DNA of 9,364 nt from Gammaproteobacteria bacterium (GTDB taxonomy: Bacteria > Pseudomonadota > Gammaproteobacteria > Eutrophobiales > Eutrophobiaceae): NCBI GenBank assembly GCA_003645215.1, contig QNEM01000064.1, positions 1-9,364 of the forward strand. Reading direction: 5' to 3'. Each line of letters begins with the position of its first letter. Position 1 is the stretch's first letter. The translations under genes and the position numbers were made by a program. This document shows positions 1 through 6,165 of this stretch, one piece after another. Under the pieces are notes generated by a model that did not search any database, was not told the DNA's origin, and saw nothing but the letters and a program-made list of their open reading frames with translations.

Positions 1-428
1 CCAGCAGATGCTGTTAAGTCAGTTTCTTCTTTGATTGTCTTCTTGATTGACCGTGCAATTAGCGTCGCCGAGCCCTGAAATTCCGTACTCTCGGTCACAT
101 CCAGATAGGCTTCGTCCAGGGAAAGTGGCTCTACCAGGTCTGTATAACGTTTAAAAATAGACTGTATTTCAGTGGAGACTTGCCTGTAGATATCAATCCG
201 GGGCTGTATAATAATTGCCGAAGGGCATAATCTATAGGCTGTTGAGCTTGGCATCGCTGAGTGAATACCGAATTGTCGGGCCTCATAGCTACATGCGGCC
301 ACAACACCGCGTTTATCAGGCTGACCACCTACAATTACAGGCTTGCCCTGATATTCCGGGTGATCTCGCTGCTCGACAGAAGCGAAGAATGCGTCCATGT
401 CGATATGAATGATCTTACGATTTTCCAC
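1..428 (-). CDS. dinB: DNA polymerase IV (Y-family translesion polymerase), N-terminal part, cut by the window edge
   Basis: This is the first 142 codons of a Y-family, error-prone DNA polymerase that copies past damaged bases. Reading leftward from a GTG at 428-426, the protein opens VENRKIIHIDMDAFFASVEQ and contains EPLSLDEAYLDVT near residue 100, both hallmarks of DinB. The catalytic metal ligands are visible as Asp10, Asp105 and Glu106 (E. coli DinB Asp8, Asp103, Glu104), and Phe15 sits at the steric-gate position that excludes ribonucleotides. The C-terminal thumb, little-finger domain and beta-clamp-binding tail lie beyond the left edge. GTG is the only usable start: upstream the frame reaches a stop at 453-455 without another good initiator, and the next Met is inside the catalytic IDMD motif. 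No Shine-Dalgarno sequence precedes it, and the best promoter puts the transcript start almost on the GTG. The gene is divergent from the Sel1 gene. The family assignment is firm; the exact start is less so. Confidence 0.96.
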   Translation of the reverse strand, partial: MENRKIIHIDMDAFFASVEQRDHPEYQGKPVIVGGQPDKRGVVAACSYEARQFGIHSAMPSSTAYRLCPSAIIIQPRIDIYRQVSTEIQSIFKRYTDLVEPLSLDEAYLDVTESTEFQGSATLIARSIKKTIKEETDLTASA

Positions 429-435
429 GATATAT

Positions 436-464
436 AGTATATTTGCTTGGGTTTAACACTACAA
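436..464 (-). promoter_or_regulatory. Candidate sigma70 promoter for dinB, nearly leaderless
   Basis: On the minus strand TTGTAG (464-459, three of six consensus bases) is followed after exactly 17 nt by TATACT (441-436, five of six). Transcription would be expected to start near 429, immediately before the GTG at 428. No Shine-Dalgarno sequence fits between promoter and start. No clear LexA box (CTGT-N8-ACAG) is visible here. The call rests on consensus match and spacing only. Confidence 0.45.
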
Positions 465-487
465 TTTGTATCATCTTCGTTTCTGGT

Positions 488-3400
488 ATGGGGTCAGTTG
501 CATTGAATAAAGTCTTTCTTTTCACCTTTTCAGTCTTGTTTTTAACCAGCCAGCCTTCTTATGCAGACATGAATGCTGCCAATAATGCTCTGGCTCAGGG
601 TGATAATGCCGCAGCCGCTGCCGAGTTTCAAAAGCTCGCTGAACAGGGAGATATGAAAGCGCAAGCTCATTTAGGCTACATGTACTACGTTGGTGAAGGT
701 GTAGAACAGGATTATGTTAAGGCCGTTAAATGGTACAAAAAAGCAGCAGTTCTTGGCGACAGGGATTCTCAATATAATCTTGCTGTTGCCTACGCATTTG
801 GAGAGGGAGTTAAACAAAGCTATAAAGAAGCCTTTCAATGGTACCGACGTGCCGCAGAACAAAACCATGAGGTTGCTCAATATAGCCTGGGCGTCTCATA
901 TGCCTATGGTGAAGGCATAGCCCAAAACCCGGAATTAGCAGCAGAATGGTTTAAAAAATCAGCCGAACAGGGATATGAGCGCGCCCAGGTACTGCTCGGT
1001 AGCCTTTATCACACGGGAGATGGAGTCGAAAAAGATTATGTGCAGGCTGCAATATGGTATCGCAAGGCTGCAGACAAAGGTGATGCCGCAGCCCAATACA
1101 ACCTCGGAACCCTGTATCGTTCCGGTAATGGCGTAGATCAGGACTATAACCAGGCCGTCAGATGGTTTCGCCTGTCCGCAGATCAGGGATATGCTGCGGC
1201 TCAAAATGAACTGGCCAGTATGGAAAGAGCCATCGCTGGTGCAAACAGACCCGCACCAGTCCCCGTTCCCGAAATAGAAGACGTATCTGCCCAGGCTGAA
1301 ACTGTGCCGACAGAGAGTGTCAAGGAGCCATCGCAGATCCCGACAATGGCAACTTCTGAACCTGAGCCCAAACCTGAACCTGAGGTTGCTGCGGTTGAGG
1401 AGGTCGCCGAGCCTGAAACGATTGAATCACCTACTCCCGATCTAAATGAAACAACTGCTGAAGTAGAAGAAAAACCTAAACGGGGTTTCTTCTCAAAGTT
1501 ATTTGGTAAAAAGGATGCAGTTGATCCAGAACCCGAACAAAGTGGTGTAGTCTATGCGACGCCTGAGGAAGTTGCTGCGGCTGAAAATAGCTATAAACCT
1601 GCCCCCACAAATGAAATTGAAGTTGCCGAAGAGACTATCTCACCAGACATAGTGACACCAGAACCCGAACCTGTGCCTGTGCCTGTGACAACTGAAGTTG
1701 TTGTGGTTGAAGAAGTAACTGAGCCTGAAACAATTGAAGCACCTGTCCCAGATACGAGTGAAGTAACCACTGGAGCAGAAGAAAAACCAAAACGAGGTTT
1801 CTTCTCAAAGTTATTTGGTAAAAAGGATGCAGTTGATCCAGAACCCGAACAAAGTGGTGTAGTCTATGCGACACCTGAGGAAGTTGCTGCGACTGAAGAG
1901 CCAGAAGAGGCCGTCTCGGTAGACATAGTCACACCTGAGCCAGAAACTGAACCTGTACCTGTTGAAACAGAAATTGTTGTGGCTGAGGAAGTCACGGAGC
2001 CTGAAACGATTGAAGCACCTGCTCCTGATGCCCCCGCTCCTGAAATCATTGGAGTAGTTTCTGAGGTAGAAGAAGCACCGAAAGAAGATTTTTTTACCCG
2101 GCTATTCACCAAGAAAGATACGGCAGATCCAGTACCTGAAAACCTGAGCGAACAAGATACTGAAGATTCTTCAGAAGTTGTTGCCTATGCCGCTGACTCT
2201 GCGCCTGCGGGACAACAACTCGAATCTTCGACTGAAGTTGAAATAGCTGTTGCACAGCTTGAGCCTGTTGAGACAGCAACACAGTTGCCAGCAGATGTAA
2301 TTTTGATCGAACCTGAATTAGCAGTTGAAGATGAAACTGAAATAACCATAGAGGAAATATCTGTAGACGAAACAGAAATAACTATAGAAGAAATATCTGT
2401 AGACGAAACAGAAATAACTATAGAGGAAATATCTGTAGACGAAACAGAAAAGAAGGGATTTTTCTCTCGATTATTTGGTGGTAAAAAAGCAGATGATGCA
2501 GAAAATAATACTGCCTCTGAAGAAATTATCCAGGAAGAAATTATTTCAGAAGAAACCCTCTCAGAGGAAGTCGTTGAAATTGATACTACTGATATTGATA
2601 ATATTGAAGAACCCATCATCATTGCAAAATTAGAGGAGCCTGAAGAAGATTCTTCCATAGAAGTAGAATCTGCAGAAATAATTATAGAGAGTATTGATGT
2701 TTCACCTGATGCAGTCATTACAGGAACAGCTTCAGACATACAGCCTCTGGCAGTCAAGGGTGATTCAGAGGCCCAGTTTCAACTTGGTGCCTTATATTAT
2801 CAAGGCAAAGGTGTGAAACAGGATTATTCACAAGCCTTCCTCTGGTATCGCCGAGCAGCTCAACAGGGTAATGCAGATGCACAATACAGTCTTGGTAATA
2901 TGTACCTGATGGGTGAGGGCGTTACGCAAGATGATAATCAAGCACGACAATGGTATGAAAAAGCTGCTGAGCAAGGTCATGAAAGTTCGCAACATAATTT
3001 GCAGAGCCTGCAACACATTACCGCAGCTGAACCAGAGCCAGAATACAACCCCAATGATAATAAGCAGGATAATAATTTACCCGAACTGGATGATGCTACA
3101 TTAGAAGAACCTGAAGAGGAAAAAGGTTTTTTTAGTAAATTATTCGGGAAAGATGATGCTGATGAGGAGGAACTGGACGAATCCTATGGCTCTAGCGAAG
3201 AGATAGATGAGCCTAGGGCTAGCAGTGAACAACTGTCAGCTGACAGTTCAGATACTACTGATGATTCAGCATCAAACATCTATGAAAGAGGCCTTGCCTT
3301 CGAATTTGGTGAAGGAGTACCGCAAAATTACAGTACTGCCTATGAATTTTTCAGGAAATCTGCAGATCAAAATTATGCCCCGGCACAATACAAATTAGGC

Positions 3401-3688
3401 CTGGCCTATGCTTATGGTCAAGGTACTGAAAAAGATCCTGAAGCAGCAATTGAGTGGTATAAAAAATCAGCAGCCCAGGGCTATGCTTTGGCACAAAGGA
3501 CACTCGCCACACTTTACATGAGTGGTGATGGAATCGAACAAAATATGCCGCTGGCCCTGGCCTGGTACGACATATTGGCTGATGGCGGTAATGTCATGGA
3601 TGTTCACAGACGTGATGCTTTAAAAGAAAAACTAACGTCGGATGAAATAGATGAAGCAAATATATTGAAACAGGGATTATCGAACTGA
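488..3688 (+). CDS. Large secreted Sel1-repeat protein with acidic repetitive linkers and five GFFSKLFG-type motifs
   Basis: A 1066-residue protein of unrecognised specific function. An ATG at 488 gives a Sec signal peptide of about 26 residues: a Lys, a hydrophobic core near residues 9-20, and a cleavage site after PSYA. A TTG at 503 would give a shorter, equally good signal peptide, while the open frame reaching back to TTG 443 would add residues before it; no start has a strong Shine-Dalgarno sequence. Ten 36-residue Sel1-like repeats (pattern A-Q-x-x-L-G-x-x-Y-x-x-G-x-G-V, W-Y/F-x-K-A-A) occur in three clusters: residues 56-235 (five), 760-831 (two) and 928-1035 (three). The linkers between them are rich in Glu, Pro, Val and Thr, and carry GFF[ST][KR]LF motifs starting at residues 333, 437, 657 and 880, plus a variant DFFTRLFT at 534. 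Sel1 repeats form alpha-alpha solenoids that bind other proteins, so an exported scaffold in the periplasm or envelope is inferred. Internal DNA duplications are annotated separately. The secreted Sel1 call is firm; the role is unknown. Confidence 0.9.
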   Translation: MGSVALNKVFLFTFSVLFLTSQPSYADMNAANNALAQGDNAAAAAEFQKLAEQGDMKAQAHLGYMYYVGEGVEQDYVKAVKWYKKAAVLGDRDSQYNLAVAYAFGEGVKQSYKEAFQWYRRAAEQNHEVAQYSLGVSYAYGEGIAQNPELAAEWFKKSAEQGYERAQVLLGSLYHTGDGVEKDYVQAAIWYRKAADKGDAAAQYNLGTLYRSGNGVDQDYNQAVRWFRLSADQGYAAAQNELASMERAIAGANRPAPVPVPEIEDVSAQAETVPTESVKEPSQIPTMATSEPEPKPEPEVAAVEEVAEPETIESPTPDLNETTAEVEEKPKRGFFSKLFGKKDAVDPEPEQSGVVYATPEEVAAAENSYKPAPTNEIEVAEETISPDIVTPEPEPVPVPVTTEVVVVEEVTEPETIEAPVPDTSEVTTGAEEKPKRGFFSKLFGKKDAVDPEPEQSGVVYATPEEVAATEEPEEAVSVDIVTPEPETEPVPVETEIVVAEEVTEPETIEAPAPDAPAPEIIGVVSEVEEAPKEDFFTRLFTKKDTADPVPENLSEQDTEDSSEVVAYAADSAPAGQQLESSTEVEIAVAQLEPVETATQLPADVILIEPELAVEDETEITIEEISVDETEITIEEISVDETEITIEEISVDETEKKGFFSRLFGGKKADDAENNTASEEIIQEEIISEETLSEEVVEIDTTDIDNIEEPIIIAKLEEPEEDSSIEVESAEIIIESIDVSPDAVITGTASDIQPLAVKGDSEAQFQLGALYYQGKGVKQDYSQAFLWYRRAAQQGNADAQYSLGNMYLMGEGVTQDDNQARQWYEKAAEQGHESSQHNLQSLQHITAAEPEPEYNPNDNKQDNNLPELDDATLEEPEEEKGFFSKLFGKDDADEEELDESYGSSEEIDEPRASSEQLSADSSDTTDDSASNIYERGLAFEFGEGVPQNYSTAYEFFRKSADQNYAPAQYKLGLAYAYGQGTEKDPEAAIEWYKKSAAQGYALAQRTLATLYMSGDGIEQNMPLALAWYDILADGGNVMDVHRRDALKEKLTSDEIDEANILKQGLSN
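1466..1585 (+). repeat. Intragenic direct repeat, copy 1 (120 bp)
   Basis: This copy encodes the stretch from EEKPKRGFFSKLFGKKDAVD to PEEVAAAE of the Sel1-repeat protein. It matches copy 2 at 1778-1897 at 116 of 120 positions by my count, an offset of 312 bp. The conservation holds at third codon positions, so this is a recent DNA duplication, not protein-level convergence. The flanking protein sequence is also duplicated but more diverged, giving modules of about 90-100 residues that begin near residues 289 (T-S-E-P-E-P), 390 (T-P-E-P-E-P) and 482 (T-P-E-P-E-T). Confidence 0.93.
1778..1897 (+). repeat. Intragenic direct repeat, copy 2 (120 bp)
   Basis: This is the second copy of the repeat at 1466-1585; it differs at four positions (cct/cca, cgg/cga, gcgacg/gcgaca, gcggct/gcgact). 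Recombination between the copies would delete or add 312 bp, exactly 104 codons, keeping the frame open. A third, strongly diverged version of the same module follows around 2065-2130, with DFFTRLFT replacing GFFSKLFG. Confidence 0.93.
2330..2452 (+). repeat. 36-bp tandem repeat, three copies plus a partial fourth
   Basis: Units at 2330-2365, 2366-2401 and 2402-2437 each encode DETEITIEEISV, and a truncated fourth unit (DETEK) runs straight into the motif KKGFFSRLFGG. Units 2 and 3 differ at a single base (gaa/gag); unit 1 has a few more differences (gat/gac, act/aca, acc/act). Unit length is a multiple of three, so slippage would change the length of the acidic segment without breaking the gene. 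Confidence 0.95.
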
Positions 3689-3753
3689 TCCAGACTAATT
3701 TTTATAAGCGCTATTTGAAAAAAAACATTCCGGGAACTAGTCAACTACATCAC

Positions 3754-3774
3754 AGTCCATCCCTTCTATGGACT
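3754..3774 (+). other. Small hairpin between the Sel1 gene and the TVP38-family gene
   Basis: AGTCCAT (3754-3760) pairs perfectly with ATGGACT (3768-3774) around a 7-nt loop. There is no T-run after the stem, so it is a poor intrinsic terminator. The end of the stem abuts TATAAA (3774-3779), which could be a -10 element for the downstream pair, but no convincing -35 was found. It may weakly separate the two transcription units or may be chance. Confidence 0.25.
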
Positions 3775-3796
3775 ATAAAATACGACCATTGATAAT

Positions 3797-4507
3797 ATGA
3801 AAATCAGGATTGCATTCATCAGTCTGATCGCCCTCTTTATTTTTATCTTTTTTTATTTCGGTCTACATCAGTACGCTAATCTGGATACCTTAAAAGCACA
3901 GCAAACCAACATCACCGAATTCAACAACACTGACCCTTTAACTGCAGCACTAATATATTTCACTGCGTATATTGTCATCACGGGATTATCCCTGCCGGGC
4001 GCCGCAATCATGACCCTGGCGGGCGGCGCAGTATTTGGCTTGCTCAAGGGGACATTGCTGGTTTCATTTGCATCAACCATAGGCGCAACACTTGCCTTCC
4101 TGATTTCACGTTACCTGTTCAGAGAAGCATTGCAACAAAGATTCACAGAACGACTACATATTATTAACCAGGGCATAGAAAAAGACGGCGCATTTTATCT
4201 GTTTACATTACGCCTGGTACCCGCATTTCCATTTTTTATTGTCAATATAGTCATGGGTCTGACCCCGATAAAAACACTGACATTTTTTCTCGTCAGTCAA
4301 CTGGGTATGCTGGCTGGTACTATTGTCTATGTCTTTGCAGGTACACAACTTGCACAAATCAATAGCCTGAAAGATATTTTTTCTGCAGAATTAATTCTGT
4401 CTTTCACACTACTTGGCCTGTTCCCATTGATTGCGAAAAAAACAATTGATTTTATTCAGTCACGACGACAATTAGAAAACAACGGCATAGAAAATAAATC
4501 ATCATGA
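3797..4507 (+). CDS. TVP38/TMEM64 (VTT domain) family inner-membrane protein
   Basis: A 236-residue polytopic membrane protein. It has an N-terminal membrane segment at about residues 5-24, then hydrophobic segments at about 48-70, 73-105 (Gly-rich, possibly re-entrant), 131-155, 160-183 and 195-215, and ends with a polar tail. The family signature is clear: LSLPGAAIMTLAGGAVFG around residue 65, and LRLVPAFPFFIVNIVMG around 139-154, the F-x-R-x-x-P-x-x-P-F-x-x-x-N pattern of VTT proteins such as E. coli YdjX/YdjZ and DedA relatives. Eukaryotic relatives are lipid scramblases and several bacterial DedA proteins carry lipid carriers, but the substrate here cannot be read from sequence. Its TGA stop overlaps the ATG of the flavoprotein gene (ATGA at 4504-4507), so the two are translationally coupled. 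Fusions of this domain to such flavoproteins are known in other bacteria, supporting a joint role. No strong ribosome site precedes the ATG at 3797. Confidence 0.9.
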   Translation: MKIRIAFISLIALFIFIFFYFGLHQYANLDTLKAQQTNITEFNNTDPLTAALIYFTAYIVITGLSLPGAAIMTLAGGAVFGLLKGTLLVSFASTIGATLAFLISRYLFREALQQRFTERLHIINQGIEKDGAFYLFTLRLVPAFPFFIVNIVMGLTPIKTLTFFLVSQLGMLAGTIVYVFAGTQLAQINSLKDIFSAELILSFTLLGLFPLIAKKTIDFIQSRRQLENNGIENKSS

Positions 4508-5964
4508 ACAAGGATTATAAAAAACCGACAAATTTTGATCGCAACCTGGTTGTATTAGGTGCTGGTTCCGCAGGCCTGGTAACTGCCTATATTGCTGCAG
4601 CGGTCAAAGCCAAAGTCAGCTTGATTGAGAAGAACAAGATGGGTGGAGATTGTTTATACACAGGCTGTGTTCCATCAAAGGCCCTTATTCGTTCTGCAAA
4701 ATTTCTTGCTCATGCTCGCCGTGCCACGGAATTTGGATTCAAATCTGCTGATGTCGAGTTTGACTTTGCAGATGTTATGGAACGCGTTCAACGTGTCATA
4801 AAAACCATTGAGCCACATGATTCGATTGAGCGTTACTCGGAACTTGGTGTTGAATGTATCACTGGTGAGGCAAAGATCACTTCACCGTGGACAGTCGAAG
4901 TCAACGGCGCAACCTTAACGACACGGAATATTGTCATCGCGGCCGGGGCACGTCCATTTGTTCCCCCCATTCCGGGCATTGAAGATATTGCTTATTACAC
5001 CTCTGACACGATATGGGAGTTAAGGAAATTACCTGAAAGACTCATTGTACTTGGTGGTGGTCCGATTGGTTGCGAATTAACACAATGTTTTGCACGTTTT
5101 GGCAGTCATGTTTCACAAATTGAGATGTTACCCAGATTATTAATCCGTGAAGACCCGGAAATATCGGCAATGGTAATGCAACGCTTCAATGAAGAAGGCG
5201 TTTCTGTCCTGACAGATCACAAGGTCAAGAAATTTCTGCATGAGAATGGAGAAAAGATCTTAATCTGCGAACATCAGGGTAAGGAAATTCGTATTGCCTT
5301 TGATGAATTATTGGTCGCAGTTGGTCGTACAGCCAATACCACGGGATATGGTTTGGAAGATCTGGACATGCCGATAACACGCACAAAAACAATCGAAACA
5401 AACGAATTTCTGCAAACCTCTTATCCAAATATTTTTGCCTGTGGTGATGTCGCGGGACCCTTCCAGTTCACACATACAGCGGCACATCAGGCATGGTATG
5501 CAGCAGTCAATTCACTATTTGGCGATTTTAAAAAATTCAAAGTGGATTATTCAGTCATCCCCTGGGCTACCTTTACCGATCCTGAAGTTGCACGTGTTGG
5601 CATAAATGAAACAGAAGCCAAAGAAAATAATATCCCTTACGAGGTCACTACCTATGAAATAGACGATCTTGACCGCGCTATTGCTGATGAAGAAGCACAT
5701 GGGCTGGTAAAGGTGCTGACAGTACCGGGGAAAGATAAAATACTGGGGGTTACTATTGTCGGCGAACACGCAGGCGATTTGATTGCCGAGTATGTCAGTG
5801 CCATGCGCAACAACATCGGTCTGAACAAAATATTGGGTACCATTCATATATACCCTACCCTGGCCGAGGCAAACAAATACGTTGCAGGTAACTGGAAAAA
5901 AGCGCACGCGCCAGAACGACTACTTAAATGGGTAGAAAAATTTCATACCTGGAGAAGAGGCTAG
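4504..5964 (+). CDS. FAD-dependent pyridine nucleotide-disulfide oxidoreductase, mercuric-reductase-like
   Basis: A 486-residue class I flavoprotein disulfide reductase. Visible parts are the FAD dinucleotide fold (VVLGAGSAG, Gly19/21/24), the redox-active disulfide Cys50/Cys55 in GGDCLYTGCVPSK, the NAD(P) fold (LGGGPIG, residues 183-189, with Glu207 after the second strand, which favours NADH), the second FAD motif NIFACGDVAG (309-318), and a C-terminal dimerisation domain. At the dimer interface lipoamide dehydrogenase and glutathione reductase have His-Pro-Thr; here it reads H-I-Y-P-T-L-A-E, so Tyr450 takes the place of the catalytic His while Glu455 is kept. True MerA also lacks that His, but it carries a C-terminal Cys-Cys pair and often an N-terminal HMA domain. 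Both are absent here: the tail ends WVEKFHTWRRG. Mercury reduction is therefore doubtful and the electron acceptor is unknown. The gene has no Shine-Dalgarno sequence of its own and relies on coupling to the membrane-protein gene it overlaps. Confidence 0.9.
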   Translation: MNKDYKKPTNFDRNLVVLGAGSAGLVTAYIAAAVKAKVSLIEKNKMGGDCLYTGCVPSKALIRSAKFLAHARRATEFGFKSADVEFDFADVMERVQRVIKTIEPHDSIERYSELGVECITGEAKITSPWTVEVNGATLTTRNIVIAAGARPFVPPIPGIEDIAYYTSDTIWELRKLPERLIVLGGGPIGCELTQCFARFGSHVSQIEMLPRLLIREDPEISAMVMQRFNEEGVSVLTDHKVKKFLHENGEKILICEHQGKEIRIAFDELLVAVGRTANTTGYGLEDLDMPITRTKTIETNEFLQTSYPNIFACGDVAGPFQFTHTAAHQAWYAAVNSLFGDFKKFKVDYSVIPWATFTDPEVARVGINETEAKENNIPYEVTTYEIDDLDRAIADEEAHGLVKVLTVPGKDKILGVTIVGEHAGDLIAEYVSAMRNNIGLNKILGTIHIYPTLAEANKYVAGNWKKAHAPERLLKWVEKFHTWRRG

Positions 5965-6011
5965 CATTCCTACAATTCAGATCTTATGAATAGCCGATTC
6001 TTCCAAAATTT

Positions 6012-6110
6012 TCTGTCATATCGACCGCAGGGAGATATCTTCTTCTACACGGATTAAGATTTCTCACAAACTCCCTCCCTGCGGTTCAGGTCAGGGTTCG
6101 AAATGACAGA
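6012..6110. repeat. Imperfect palindromic intergenic element, REP/MITE-like
   Basis: The ends are perfect inverted repeats: TCTGTCAT (6012-6019) against ATGACAGA (6103-6110). Inside, ACCGCAGGGAG (6024-6034) pairs with CTCCCTGCGGT (6075-6085), and gagatatctt (6032-6041) pairs at nine of ten positions with aagatttctc (6056-6065). The right arm carries about 11 extra bases (6086-6096) and some duplicated CTCCC sequence. No coding sequence fits inside. It lies between two convergent genes, where such repeats are commonly found and where a hairpin could end transcription from both sides. No target-site duplication was identified. Confidence 0.65.
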
Positions 6111-6165
6111 TTTAGCATAGTCATCCAAACCATAGTTGAGGGAATACCAGAATGTATTTTTTAGA

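Noticed and set aside
215..412. Plus-strand open frame of 65 codons and its minus-strand neighbour at 131-328
   Set aside because: Both are out-of-frame shadows of the dinB reading frame, whose catalytic motifs are unmistakable.
443..487. TTG at 443 as start of the Sel1 protein
   Set aside because: It would put 15 extra residues before an already complete signal peptide, it overlaps the dinB promoter, and it has no ribosome site. The ATG at 488 is simpler.
1864..2112. An 82-codon minus-strand open frame rich in Ser, Thr and Gly
   Set aside because: This is antisense to the same low-complexity linker and explained by its base composition.
2330..2437. CRISPR array suggested by regularly spaced repeats
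   Set aside because: The 36-bp units are directly tandem without spacers and are in frame within a coding gene.
2185..2757. A 190-codon open frame on the minus strand, Ser/Ile-rich
   Set aside because: It is the complement of the acidic repeat linker of the Sel1 gene: GAA/GAT-rich codons give Ser/Ile-rich, stop-poor antisense. It has no recognisable domain or ribosome site, and it mirrors the 36-bp repeats.
5551..5907. A 118-codon minus-strand open frame
   Set aside because: It lies fully inside the well-supported flavoprotein gene, resembles no known family and lacks a ribosome site.
4504..5964. A mercury-resistance (mer) operon
   Set aside because: There is no merR, merT or merP nearby, no HMA domain, no C-terminal Cys-Cys, and the partner is a VTT-family protein.
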